Below are positions 19,844 through 28,741 of a stretch of 64,000 nt of DNA, piece by piece. A program made the position numbers and the translations under genes. Source of the stretch: Pseudomonadota bacterium (GTDB taxonomy: Bacteria; Desulfobacterota; Binatia; UBA9968); assembly GCA_021324155.1 (NCBI GenBank), contig JAJPJQ010000036.1, positions 1-64,000 on the forward strand, written 5' to 3'. The notes below the pieces were generated by a model. The model made no database searches, had not been told where the DNA came from, and saw only the letters and a program-made list of their open reading frames with translations. Within the stretch, counting starts at the first letter, position 1. Every line of letters starts with the position of its first letter.

Positions 19844-20656
19844 TTACACAGATACCGGAAACGCTTTCTCCAGTGCGACCGTCTGGGATGGCGAGAGCTT
19901 CCAGCCCGACGCGCCGCACATCTCGACGACGCGCTCGACTTTATCTGTTTTTGGAATCGCGATCACGCCGGGTTTGGCGATGCACCAGTTGAGCGCGACC
20001 TGCGTCATCGTCTTGCCGGTCTCGGACGCGATCTGCTGGAGCGCGGCGAGCGTGCGGCGGTTCTTCAGGAGCGTGCGCGTCGAGAGCGCGCCGCGCGCGA
20101 GCGGGCTGTAGGCGATCACGGTGATGCGGTTTTTCTGGCAATAGGCGAGCGTATCCTCCTCGATGCCGCGCTGCATGAGGCTGTACTTGACCTGATTGGC
20201 GGCGATTGTGTGCCGCTTCATCGCCGCTTCGGCTTCCTGCAAATTTTTCAAATAGAAGTTGCTCACGCCGATGAAGCGCACCTTGCCTTCGTCGACGAGC
20301 TTCTCCATCGCGCCCATCGTCTCGGCGATCGGCACGGCCGGATCGGGCCAGTGGACTTGATAGAGATCGATCGTCTCGATGCCGAGGCGCCTAAGGCTTC
20401 CTTCCGCCGCGGCGATCACCTGCTCGTAGCGGAGATGATTGCCCGAGACTTTCGTCGCGATGAAAACTTTGTCGCGCATGCCTCTGATCGCCGCGCCGAC
20501 AGCCTCTTCGGTGCCGTACATCTCGGCGGTATCGATGAGGCACGCGCCGAGCTCGACCGCCTTTTTGATCGGCGCGTCGCCGCCGCGATACTGCCATGTG
20601 CCGAGGCCGATGTCGGGCACCTTGACGCCAGTCGCGCCGAACTCCTTGAATTCCAT
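19844..20656 (-). CDS. aldo/keto reductase
   Basis: A 270-residue AKR, shorter than the one at 17.9 kb and of a different subgroup. Motifs: GLGTWQYRGG, CLIDTAEMYGTEEAVG (catalytic Asp/Tyr), FIATKVSG (Lys), VHWPDP, and the coenzyme-binding AIPKTDKVERV near the C-terminus. Substrate unknown. It is divergent from the cyclase gene across a 68 nt spacer. Confidence 0.88.
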   Translation of the reverse strand: MEFKEFGATGVKVPDIGLGTWQYRGGDAPIKKAVELGACLIDTAEMYGTEEAVGAAIRGMRDKVFIATKVSGNHLRYEQVIAAAEGSLRRLGIETIDLYQVHWPDPAVPIAETMGAMEKLVDEGKVRFIGVSNFYLKNLQEAEAAMKRHTIAANQVKYSLMQRGIEEDTLAYCQKNRITVIAYSPLARGALSTRTLLKNRRTLAALQQIASETGKTMTQVALNWCIAKPGVIAIPKTDKVERVVEMCGASGWKLSPSQTVALEKAFPVSV

Positions 20657-20724
20657 TCTGATTAAAAAGTAGCGCCGGAAATCGGCGGTTGCAATTGCCG
20701 GCGAATGTATGGGAAAGACAAACG

Positions 20725-22326
20725 ATGCGGCGCTTCCGGGAGCACCTTCGGCTGAAGGTCATCGCGCTGACGCTGGCGATCCTGGTTCTCGGCTTCGGCA
20801 TCCTCGTAATCGTCAACATCCGGCGCAGCACCCAGGCGCTCGTCGCCGACAACCGGGAGACCGCCCGGCTGCTCACCGCGACGATCCAGCGCAGCATCGA
20901 AAACGGCATGCTCCAGGGGCGCCCCGACATCATCCGGCGCCTCATCCAGGACCTTAAAACCGAGCTGAAGGACGTGCGCGTGATCGACGTCTACCGCCGG
21001 AACGGCGTCGAGGCGTTCAGCGATCTCACGACGCTCATGGAAGTCGCGAAGACCGAAGCGCTCGACCTCGACGTCATGGACCGCATCAAAAAGATGGATC
21101 ACGCGCCGGGCAAAACCATCAACGATCCGATGTTCAACCGCGCCGTCGAGACCCTGACCCCGCAGGAAAATTACGCACCGGTCGGCAACGCGCGGGAGCT
21201 GACGCTCTTCCGCCCGCTGGAGAACCGTAAGCCGTGCCAGGAATGCCACGGCAGCGACCATAAGGTGCGCGGCGTCGTGCGCGTGAGCCTCGGCCTCGAA
21301 AAGCTCGACGCCGAGCTCGCCGCGGCGCGCAACCGCGAGGTCGCCGTCGCGGGCTTGACGATCCTCGGCGTCGCGGTCGCGCTGATGCTTTTCCTGGGCC
21401 GCATGGTGCTGCGGCCGATCGCGCTGGTCGCGGCGGCCGCGCGCCGCATCGGTGGCGGCGACTTCAGCGCGCGCGTGCCCACGCACAGCCGCGACGAGAT
21501 CGGCGAGCTGGGCGGCGCGATCAACGACATGGCCGCGCGGCTCGAAACCGTTCACGCCGATTTGGAGAAACGCAACGTCGAGCTTGCCGGTGCGCTCGAC
21601 AGCCTGAAAGAATCGATGCGCAAGGTCGAGCTGCTGGAGCAGGTCAAAGGCGAATTGATCAAGTTCGTCCCCGAGGCCGTGACCAAGCTGCTGGAGAAAA
21701 ATCCCGACGCGCGCGAGCTGGAGAAGCGCGAGGCCGACGTCTCGGTCATCTTTCTCGACGTGGAAGGCTACACGCGGCTTTCGGAGCAGCTGCCCACGCA
21801 GCGGCTCAACCGCATGATCCAGGATTATTTCTCGAGCTTTCTCGAAATCATCCGCGCGCACCACGGCGACGTGAACGAGACCGCGGGCGACGGGCTGATG
21901 GTGATCTTCCAGAGCGACGTCGGCCCGGCGCGCCACGCCGAGAACGCCGCCGCGACGGCGTTCGAGCTCCTGGCGAAAGTGACGAGCCTCAATCAGGAGT
22001 TCGTCGGCATCTATCCCGCCGTGCAGATCCACGTCGGCATCAACAGCGGCGCGGCGCTCGTCGGAGCGACCAAGATCGACGCCGCGGGCGCCGGCCGCTG
22101 GACCTTCACCGCCTCCGGGCCGACGACGAATCTCGCCGCGCGCATCGCCGGCCTCACCAAAGGCGGCGAGGTGATGATCGGTCCCGAGACCGCGGCGCGC
22201 ATCCGCGATCGCTTCGTGCTCGAAGACGCCGGCGAGCACCGGCTGAAAAACGTTTCCGAGCCCGTGCACGTCTTTCGCCTTGTGCCGCCGGGGGTGTATA
22301 TGAAGGTGGAACGAACGAACACATAG
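20725..22326 (+). CDS. class III nucleotide cyclase with periplasmic heme-motif sensor and HAMP
   Basis: A 533-residue membrane receptor. A membrane helix (about 9-31) is followed by a periplasmic Tll0287/DUF3365-like sensor carrying C171-x2-C174-H175, a c-type heme attachment motif. A second helix (about 208-228), HAMP and a coiled coil lead into a cyclase domain. Metal ligands D345 (FLDVEGYT) and D389 (AGDG), and the NLAAR transition-state residues, are present. Residue 385, the purine-specificity position, is Glu where adenylate cyclases usually have Lys. A redox- or gas-sensing cyclase is inferred. Confidence 0.85.
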   Translation: MRRFREHLRLKVIALTLAILVLGFGILVIVNIRRSTQALVADNRETARLLTATIQRSIENGMLQGRPDIIRRLIQDLKTELKDVRVIDVYRRNGVEAFSDLTTLMEVAKTEALDLDVMDRIKKMDHAPGKTINDPMFNRAVETLTPQENYAPVGNARELTLFRPLENRKPCQECHGSDHKVRGVVRVSLGLEKLDAELAAARNREVAVAGLTILGVAVALMLFLGRMVLRPIALVAAAARRIGGGDFSARVPTHSRDEIGELGGAINDMAARLETVHADLEKRNVELAGALDSLKESMRKVELLEQVKGELIKFVPEAVTKLLEKNPDARELEKREADVSVIFLDVEGYTRLSEQLPTQRLNRMIQDYFSSFLEIIRAHHGDVNETAGDGLMVIFQSDVGPARHAENAAATAFELLAKVTSLNQEFVGIYPAVQIHVGINSGAALVGATKIDAAGAGRWTFTASGPTTNLAARIAGLTKGGEVMIGPETAARIRDRFVLEDAGEHRLKNVSEPVHVFRLVPPGVYMKVERTNT

Positions 22327-22365
22327 TTTCGAGTTCGGGTTGAAAGCGAAAAGATTGGAGGACGT

Positions 22366-22980
22366 ATGATCGTAGAGATGCGAACGTATCTATTGCGGCC
22401 GGGCGCGACGCCGTCGTTCATGAAAGCCTTTGAGGCGGGCCTCGCGGCGCGGACCAAGATCTCGGCGCTCGGCGGCATCTGGCACTCGGAGATCGGCACG
22501 CTCAACCAGGTCGTGCACATGTGGCCGTACGAGAGCTACGAGGCGCGCGAGCGCATCAGCGCCGAGGCGCGCAAGACCGGCCAATGGCCGCCGAAGACCC
22601 AGGAGTTCATTCTCTTCCAAGAAAGCAAGCTGCTCCAGCCGGCGCCGTTCTCGCCGGCAATGGAGCCGCGCCGGCTCGGCGACGTCTACGAGATCCGCAC
22701 CTACACGTACAAGCCGGGGACGATGCCGACGGTGCTCGAGCGCTTCGGGAAGATCATCCCCGAGCGGGTGAAGCTTTCGCCGCTCGCCGGCGCGTGGCAC
22801 ACGATCTCCGGCTCGCTCAATCAATACATCCACATGTGGGCCTACAAGGACGCGGGCGAGCGCGAGCGGCTGCGCGCCGAATCGTTCAAGATTCCCGGCT
22901 GGCCGCCGGAGACCAAGGAATACATGCTCAAGCAGGAAAATTGCCTGATGATCCCGGCGCCGTTTTCGCCGCTGCACTAA
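22366..22980 (+). CDS. NIPSNAP family protein with two domains
   Basis: A 204-residue protein made of two NIPSNAP (dimeric alpha/beta barrel) repeats. VEMRTYLLRPGATPSFM opens the first and YEIRTYTYKPGTMPTVL the second, each ending in a WPP(K/E)T block. A GGAGG site precedes ATG 22366. Function in bacteria is unsettled. It lies 20 nt before a solute-binding protein gene, so the pair is probably co-transcribed. Confidence 0.87.
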   Translation: MIVEMRTYLLRPGATPSFMKAFEAGLAARTKISALGGIWHSEIGTLNQVVHMWPYESYEARERISAEARKTGQWPPKTQEFILFQESKLLQPAPFSPAMEPRRLGDVYEIRTYTYKPGTMPTVLERFGKIIPERVKLSPLAGAWHTISGSLNQYIHMWAYKDAGERERLRAESFKIPGWPPETKEYMLKQENCLMIPAPFSPLH

Positions 22981-23000
22981 AGCGCACAGGAGGAGCCGCC

Positions 23001-23981
23001 ATGCTCCGGAAAATCGCGTTATCGTCGCTGCTGATTCTGCTCGCCGCCGCGCCGGCGCTCGGCGCCGAGCGCATCCGTATCGGCTACAGCTCGATCAGCG
23101 GATCGTACATCGGCATCTGGGTCGGGCACGACGCTGGACTCTTCGCCAAGGAGGGGCTCGACGACCAGACGATCCTGATCCCGAGCGGCAGCCAGCTCGC
23201 TCAGGTGACCGTCGCCGGGGAGGTCGAGATCGGCGCGATGAACGGTAGCAGCGCGATGGCCGCCGCGCTCCAAGGCGCCGACATTAAGATCATCGGCAAC
23301 ACGACGAATAAGATGATTTTCTCGATCTACGCTCGTCCCGACATCAAAGGCGTCGAGGGGCTGAAGGGCAAGAAAATCGGCATCTCGCGCTTCGGCTCGA
23401 GCACCGACATCTCGGCCCGCTTCGCGCTGAAAAAATACGGGCTCGATCCGCAAAAAGACGTCACGATCGTGCAGATGGGCGCCATGAGCTCGATCATGGG
23501 CGGGCTCCAGGGCGGCGCGATCGAGGCTGGGCTCGTGTCGCCGCCGACGCTCTTCGCCGTCGAGAAAATGGGCTTCAAGGAGATCGTGAGCATCACGGAC
23601 ATGGACCTGCCCTTCCCCAATCCGTCGCTCGTCGTGCAGGGCGGCATCATCCGTAACCGCCCCGACACGATCAATCGCTTCATGCGCGCCTACGTGCGCG
23701 GCATCGCGCGGGCGCGCAGCGACCGCGAGTTCACTTACAAATCGCTCGCGAAGTACACCAAGATCGACGACCCCGCGGTGCTTGCGAAGGCTTACGATCT
23801 TTACGTCGGCAAAGTCCTGGAGAAGGCGCCCTACATCAACATGCCCGGTATGAAAAACGCGCTCGACGATCTGGCGGCGACGATGCCGGCGGCAAAGACG
23901 GCCAAGCCGGAGCAGTTCATCGATTTTCATTTTCTCGACACGCTCGAAAAGAGCGGTCTGTTGAAGGAGCTCTACCACTGA
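23001..23981 (+). CDS. NMT1/TauA-type solute-binding protein
   Basis: A 326-residue exported periplasmic binding protein. The signal peptide is about residues 1-22 (LLILLAAAPALGA). The NMT1/SsuA-like body has RIGYSSISGSYIGIWV, GLFAKEGL and GVEGLKGKKIGISRFGSSTD. Ligands of this family range from sulfonates to thiamine precursors; none can be assigned. No permease or ATPase gene lies next to it. AGGAGGAG precedes ATG 23001, and the stop overlaps the pyrD start. Confidence 0.88.
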   Translation: MLRKIALSSLLILLAAAPALGAERIRIGYSSISGSYIGIWVGHDAGLFAKEGLDDQTILIPSGSQLAQVTVAGEVEIGAMNGSSAMAAALQGADIKIIGNTTNKMIFSIYARPDIKGVEGLKGKKIGISRFGSSTDISARFALKKYGLDPQKDVTIVQMGAMSSIMGGLQGGAIEAGLVSPPTLFAVEKMGFKEIVSITDMDLPFPNPSLVVQGGIIRNRPDTINRFMRAYVRGIARARSDREFTYKSLAKYTKIDDPAVLAKAYDLYVGKVLEKAPYINMPGMKNALDDLAATMPAAKTAKPEQFIDFHFLDTLEKSGLLKELYH

Positions 23982-25093
23982 TGCCAATGCCGACCGAACC
24001 GATGCTGTATAAATCCGTTCTCCGTCCCCTGCTGTTCCGCGGCGACGCGGAAAAAACCCACGAGCAGACGCTCGCGATGCTCTCGCGCATGGCGTTTCTC
24101 GAGCGCGCGCTGGCAAATCTTTACACCGTCGAGGACGGGCGGCTGGAGACGAGCGTCGGTCCGCTGAAGCTTAAAAACCCCGTCGGGCTCGCCGCGGGCT
24201 TCGACAAGAACGGCGTCGCGATCCGCACCTGGCCGGGCTTCGGCTTCGGCTTCATCGAGATCGGCGCGGTCACCGCCCAGGCGCAGCCGGGGCAGCCGAA
24301 GCCCCGCCTCTTTCGCCTGCCGGAAGACCAGGCGCTCATCAACCGTCTCGGCTTCAACAACGAAGGCGCCGAGGCGATCGGCGTGAAGCTCAAGGCACTG
24401 CGCTCCGAGCGGCCGCTGAGGATTCCGCTCGGCGTCAACATCGGCCGGACCAAGATCGTCGCGACCAAAGATGCCGCGGCGGATTACCTCTTCACGTTCG
24501 AGACGCTTTTTCCCTACGGGGATTACTTCACGCTTAACGTGAGCTCGCCGAATACCCCAGAGCTGCGCGACCTGCAGCAGAAAGGACACCTGGCCAACCT
24601 ACTCGCGACCATCCAGGCGAAGAACCGCGAGCTCGCGGCGGCTTCGCACATTCCCGAGAAGCCGGTGTTCGTGAAGATCGATCCCGACATGGACTTCGCC
24701 CAGGCGAACGAAGTCGTCGCGGTCGCCAAAGCGGAGCGCATCGCCGGCATCGTCGCGACCAACGCGAGCGCCGTGCTGCGCGAAAACCTGAGCAAGCCCG
24801 TCGATCAGCCGGGCGGGCTCAGCGGCAAGCCGCTGAAGGCGCGCGCGACGGATTTCATCCGCCACGTCTATCGCGCCACCGGCGGCGCGCTGCCGATCAT
24901 CGGCGCGGGCGGCATCTTCACCGCCGAGGATGCGTACGAGAAAATCAGAGCCGGCGCGAGCGCCGTGCAGATTTTGACCGGCTTTGTCTACGAAGGACCG
25001 GGAGCCGTCAAGCGCATCAACCGCGGCCTGCTGAATCTGATCGAGCGCGACGGGTTGAAATCGATCGGCGAAGCGGTGGGAAAAGGAGTTTAG
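23981..25093 (+). CDS. pyrD: dihydroorotate dehydrogenase (quinone), class 2
   Basis: A 370-residue FMN enzyme oxidising dihydroorotate to orotate with quinone as acceptor, in pyrimidine synthesis. Class 2 features: an extended N-terminal region before KNPVGLAAGFDKNG, INRLGFNNEGA, the catalytic-serine region NVSSPNTPELRDLQ, and IIGAGGIF. It overlaps the preceding stop by 1 nt. pyrF, another pyrimidine gene, lies 36 kb away. Convergent with the downstream dehydrogenase gene, only 4 nt apart. Confidence 0.95.
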   Translation: MPMPTEPMLYKSVLRPLLFRGDAEKTHEQTLAMLSRMAFLERALANLYTVEDGRLETSVGPLKLKNPVGLAAGFDKNGVAIRTWPGFGFGFIEIGAVTAQAQPGQPKPRLFRLPEDQALINRLGFNNEGAEAIGVKLKALRSERPLRIPLGVNIGRTKIVATKDAAADYLFTFETLFPYGDYFTLNVSSPNTPELRDLQQKGHLANLLATIQAKNRELAAASHIPEKPVFVKIDPDMDFAQANEVVAVAKAERIAGIVATNASAVLRENLSKPVDQPGGLSGKPLKARATDFIRHVYRATGGALPIIGAGGIFTAEDAYEKIRAGASAVQILTGFVYEGPGAVKRINRGLLNLIERDGLKSIGEAVGKGV

Positions 25094-25097
25094 CCGG

Positions 25098-26783
25098 CTA
25101 GTTCGCGACCGTCAGGGTTAAGTCCTGTGTATCTGCGCCGCCGAGCGAATCGGTCACCTGTACGGTAAAATTCGTCACGCCTGGTACTGCGTCGCCGTTT
25201 ATCGCACCCGCCACTGGATCGAGGCTCGCCCAAGTCGGCAAGCTCCCCGACGAGACCGACCACGTTAGCGGCGCTTTGCCGCCGGCCGCCTTTAGCGCGG
25301 CCTTGTAACTCTTCCCTGCTTTCCCGCTCTTCAGCGACGTCGTGGAGATCGTGACGGGCTTCAGCACCTGGATGCTGAATGGTCTCATGGAAGAGCCGCC
25401 GTCGGCGTCCGTCACCAGGAGCGAGAAAGCAAATTTCTTCGCCGTCGTCGGCGTGCCGGTTAAATGCGTGCCGGCCGGAGCGATGCCCGGCGGCACCATA
25501 CCCGTCGCAATCGAAACGGCGTAAGGCTCTGATCCGCCGGCGACATGTAAGTCGGCATCGTAGGACGTGCCGACTTCGGCGTTCGGCAGCGCCGCGACAC
25601 CGAACGAAACCGCGACGTCGATGCGGTAAATAGTCCCGCCCAAGAAATCCAGGATGTAGAGCAGCCCGTCGGGACCGACTTTGACATCCGTGACACTGGC
25701 GAAACCGTTGCCGAAAATTACCGGCGCGAGCTCGTTATCTTTGTCGCCCACGGCGTCGGCGAGTTTTCCGGACAAAAGAAATCCGTCGCGCGCGGCGTTC
25801 GGCTCGAAACGATACAGCGCGCCGGAATTGAAGCTGCCGACGAAGACATCGTTTCGATACTGCGCGCCGAGCGCCGTCGAATCGAGAAAGGCGATGGCGG
25901 TCGGCGCGACCGTCGCCTTCCAGGAAAATTTCGGGTCGGCGTAGTGCGAGCCGGGAATAGCGAACAGATCCGTGCCGGCGTTGTGCAGATTCCTGCTGTC
26001 CGGTCCCATGATCGATTCCCAGCCGCTGTTGAATCCCGGCAAGACGAGATTCACTTCGTCGTATTCCCTCACGCCATTTTCGGTATCCCATAAGTTGCCG
26101 GTCAGCGGATCGAACGCTATACCGAACGAATTGCGAATGCCGTAAGCGTAGTACCGCGCCAGCGCGCCGCCCTGAGCGGCGAACGGATTGTCGGGCGGAG
26201 TCGAGCCGTCGTCGTTCAGGCGGAGAATGACCGACGTGTCGTCGGGCGCGCCGTTGGGAAAGTTCTGGAGCTGGCCGTTGTGGTTCTGGTCGCCCAGGAC
26301 GACGTAGAGCTTGCCGTCGGGGCCGAAAAGAAGAATCCCGCTGACATGGTCGGTGGAGTCGTAGGGCTGACTTAATATCAAGACAGGGTTTACCAGCGCG
26401 CCGCCTTGCCATGTGTATTTGTAAATTTTGTTGGCGGTGGCGTCATTCGGCGTCGCGGGACTCTCGCTATAAAATAAATAAACGAAGTGATTATTCTCGA
26501 AGTCCGGGTGAAGCGCGATTCCCAAAAGGCCGTGCTCGCCCTCGTTGTCGACGGCTAGGTCCAAGACCGGCTCGGGCTGGAGAACGCCGTCGAGGACCCG
26601 CATGACGTTGCCGGTTTTCTCCAGCACGAGCAGGTCGTTTGCGCCGATGAACGCCATCGTGGTGGGAAAGTTCAGGCCCGATACGATTTCTTTGACCTGA
26701 AGAGTCGGATCGACGACCGACGGCGCGGCGAAGCAGATCGTCGCCCGGAGGAGCCATGCGGCGAAGAAGATGAAGGTCTTCAT
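25098..26783 (-). CDS. exported PQQ-type sugar dehydrogenase with Ig-like tail (paralogue 1)
   Basis: A 561-residue protein with signal peptide (about 1-19) and a GSDH/HHIP-like six-bladed propeller (GLNFPTTMAFIGANDLLVLEK, HGLLGIALHPDF, LWDTENGVREYDEVN). The family oxidises aldoses or related sugars with PQQ. Two Ig-like (He_PIG) repeats follow: LPNAEVGTSYDADLHVAGG and TTSLKSGKAGKSYKAALKAAGG. The tail could bind carbohydrate or cell surface (inference). The adjacent gene upstream is a close paralogue; no PQQ synthesis gene is in the window. Confidence 0.85.
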   Translation of the reverse strand: MKTFIFFAAWLLRATICFAAPSVVDPTLQVKEIVSGLNFPTTMAFIGANDLLVLEKTGNVMRVLDGVLQPEPVLDLAVDNEGEHGLLGIALHPDFENNHFVYLFYSESPATPNDATANKIYKYTWQGGALVNPVLILSQPYDSTDHVSGILLFGPDGKLYVVLGDQNHNGQLQNFPNGAPDDTSVILRLNDDGSTPPDNPFAAQGGALARYYAYGIRNSFGIAFDPLTGNLWDTENGVREYDEVNLVLPGFNSGWESIMGPDSRNLHNAGTDLFAIPGSHYADPKFSWKATVAPTAIAFLDSTALGAQYRNDVFVGSFNSGALYRFEPNAARDGFLLSGKLADAVGDKDNELAPVIFGNGFASVTDVKVGPDGLLYILDFLGGTIYRIDVAVSFGVAALPNAEVGTSYDADLHVAGGSEPYAVSIATGMVPPGIAPAGTHLTGTPTTAKKFAFSLLVTDADGGSSMRPFSIQVLKPVTISTTSLKSGKAGKSYKAALKAAGGKAPLTWSVSSGSLPTWASLDPVAGAINGDAVPGVTNFTVQVTDSLGGADTQDLTLTVAN

Positions 26784-26874
26784 GCGCGGGCGTTGAAGTA
26801 TACAAAAATATTGGCGAAAGGAAACGCGAAAAGCGTGATGCTTCGTAGGATATGGGACGACTGCGGAAAGGCGA

Positions 26875-28584
26875 TCAGTTGCCGATCGTCAGCAAAAGCG
26901 TTCTCTCCGTCGTCACGCCGAGACCGTCTGTCACCTGGAATGTGACATTCCCGCTGGATGGTCCGGCCGGCGCGCCGCTTATCTGACCGGACGGGCTTAA
27001 CTGCAAATTCGCCGGCAACGTGCTGCCACTTTTCAGAACCCACGTATAAGGCGCCTTGCCGCCGGTCGCTTTCAAACTCGCTTTGTAATTTTTTCCTACC
27101 TTGCCGTTCTTCAGCGACTGTGTCGAGACCTCCAGCGCCTTGAATACCTGGATAGCGAACTGCTGGCTGATGGCTGCGCCGGTGTCGTCTCTCACTTGCA
27201 GCGTAAATTTGAATTTCTTCGCGACCGTCGGCGTGCCGGTTAGATTCGTGCCGTTTGGTCCAATGCCTTCGGGAAGCGCGCCTTTGATCGCTTGGATCGT
27301 GTACGGATCGGCACCGCCGCTGATACCGAGAGCTTCGTCGTACGGCACTCCGACTACGGCGTCCGGCAGTGTCGTCGTATGCAGCGTGAGCGGCGGATTC
27401 GCCGGCATGATGCGGTACACCACTCCGTTGAAGAAAGATGAAACGTACAGATTCCCGTCCGGTCCGACCTTCAGATCGGTGATGCCGCCGAAATTTTCGC
27501 CGAAAAAGACGGCGTTGAATTCCGCCGAGTTGTCGGCGACTTTATCCGCTAAGGAGCCAGCCAAGACGAAACCATCGCGATTGGCATTGGGCACGAAATG
27601 ATACAGATTCCCGTTGTTGATGTCTCCGACAAAGACATCGTTTTGGTACTGAGCGCCAAGTTGAGTGGAATTCAGAAAAACGATCGCCGTCGGCCCGACG
27701 GTGTTGAGCCACGAAAATAACGGGTCGGCATAGTGGGAGCCCGGCGCGACATACAAATCCTGGTTCGCATTCTGAGGGTCGCGGCTATCGGGGCCCATGA
27801 TCGATTCCCAGCCGCTGTTGAATCCGGGCTCGACCAAGTTGATCTCATCGTAGCTGTTCGCACCGTTTTCCGTATCCCACAGCTTATTCGTCACAGGGTC
27901 GAACGCCATGCCGAAGGAGTTGCGGACGCCGTAGGCGTAGTACTTAGCCATCGTACCTGTGAACGGATTGCCCGCCGCCGCCGTTCCATCCTCGTTCAAG
28001 CGATAAATACCGGACGTCATATCGGGATCGCCGCCGTCTGGGAAGTTCTGCATCTTTCCGTTCCGGTTGAGATCGCCGTTGATCACGTAAAGCTTCTGGT
28101 CGGGGCCAAAGAGAATAATGCCGCCGTTGTGATTCGGGCCTGGGTCGACAGGGAGACTGAGAATCGGGTCGACCTGAGCCGAAGTCAGAGCGCTACCGTT
28201 CCAGTGAAATTTGCGGACAAGATTCGCTGTGGCGGAGCCGGTAGTGTCCTGGTTTTGACTTGCCTCCGTATAGTAGAGGTAAACAAAGCCGTTCGTGTCG
28301 AACTGCGGGTGCAGCGCTATTCCCAAGAGACCGTGCTCGGAATCGTTGTCGACGTTCAGGTCCAAGACCGTCGCCTGCACGACCCCAGCAGTCACGCGCT
28401 TCACCTTGCCCGTGTTTTTTTCCAGCACGAGAAAATCATTATCGCCGATGAACGCCATCGTCGTCGGATTGCTCAAGCCCGTGACGACCGTTTCGACGGT
28501 AAGATTCGGGTCGATGACCGACTGAGCGAATAAGGGAGCGGCGAGCGCCGTCCAGATAAAGAGAACCCGGTAAAACAGCTTCAT
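26875..28584 (-). CDS. exported PQQ-type sugar dehydrogenase with Ig-like tail (paralogue 2)
   Basis: A 569-residue protein with the same layout as its neighbour: signal peptide (start ATG 28584, MKLFYRVLFIWTALAAPLFA), propeller (GLSNPTTMAFIGDNDFLVLEK, LWDTENGANSYDEIN, PGFNSGWESIMGPDSR) and two Ig-like repeats. Long blocks are identical or nearly identical in the two proteins, showing a tandem duplication with divergence mainly in loops and tails. Likely a secreted or periplasmic enzyme; substrate unknown. Confidence 0.85.
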   Translation of the reverse strand: MKLFYRVLFIWTALAAPLFAQSVIDPNLTVETVVTGLSNPTTMAFIGDNDFLVLEKNTGKVKRVTAGVVQATVLDLNVDNDSEHGLLGIALHPQFDTNGFVYLYYTEASQNQDTTGSATANLVRKFHWNGSALTSAQVDPILSLPVDPGPNHNGGIILFGPDQKLYVINGDLNRNGKMQNFPDGGDPDMTSGIYRLNEDGTAAAGNPFTGTMAKYYAYGVRNSFGMAFDPVTNKLWDTENGANSYDEINLVEPGFNSGWESIMGPDSRDPQNANQDLYVAPGSHYADPLFSWLNTVGPTAIVFLNSTQLGAQYQNDVFVGDINNGNLYHFVPNANRDGFVLAGSLADKVADNSAEFNAVFFGENFGGITDLKVGPDGNLYVSSFFNGVVYRIMPANPPLTLHTTTLPDAVVGVPYDEALGISGGADPYTIQAIKGALPEGIGPNGTNLTGTPTVAKKFKFTLQVRDDTGAAISQQFAIQVFKALEVSTQSLKNGKVGKNYKASLKATGGKAPYTWVLKSGSTLPANLQLSPSGQISGAPAGPSSGNVTFQVTDGLGVTTERTLLLTIGN

Positions 28585-28683
28585 ACAAAAACGGCCGCAG
28601 TATAGCGCAAGCCGTTTGTAATCCAAAGCAATAATCGCGCCCGATTCGGCGGAGTGTGACAAGCGCGGCCACACGGTGAAATG

Positions 28684-28701
28684 GCGGCCGCGCGCGGCCG
28701 C
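28684..28701. repeat. perfect 18-nt palindrome in a divergent spacer
   Basis: GCGGCCG, CGCG, CGGCCGC reads identically on both strands. It lies 41 nt before the PTPS-family start and 100 nt before the divergent dehydrogenase start. It may be an operator, a hairpin, or only a by-product of GC-rich sequence. Confidence 0.5.
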
Positions 28702-28741
28702 TTCGCTTGCCTAAATCCGTCATCTTCGATACCGTTTCGGC

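Noticed and set aside
20662-22269. A 535-codon minus-strand frame opposite the cyclase gene
   Set aside because: The plus strand encodes a complete multi-domain receptor; the opposite frame has only biased composition.
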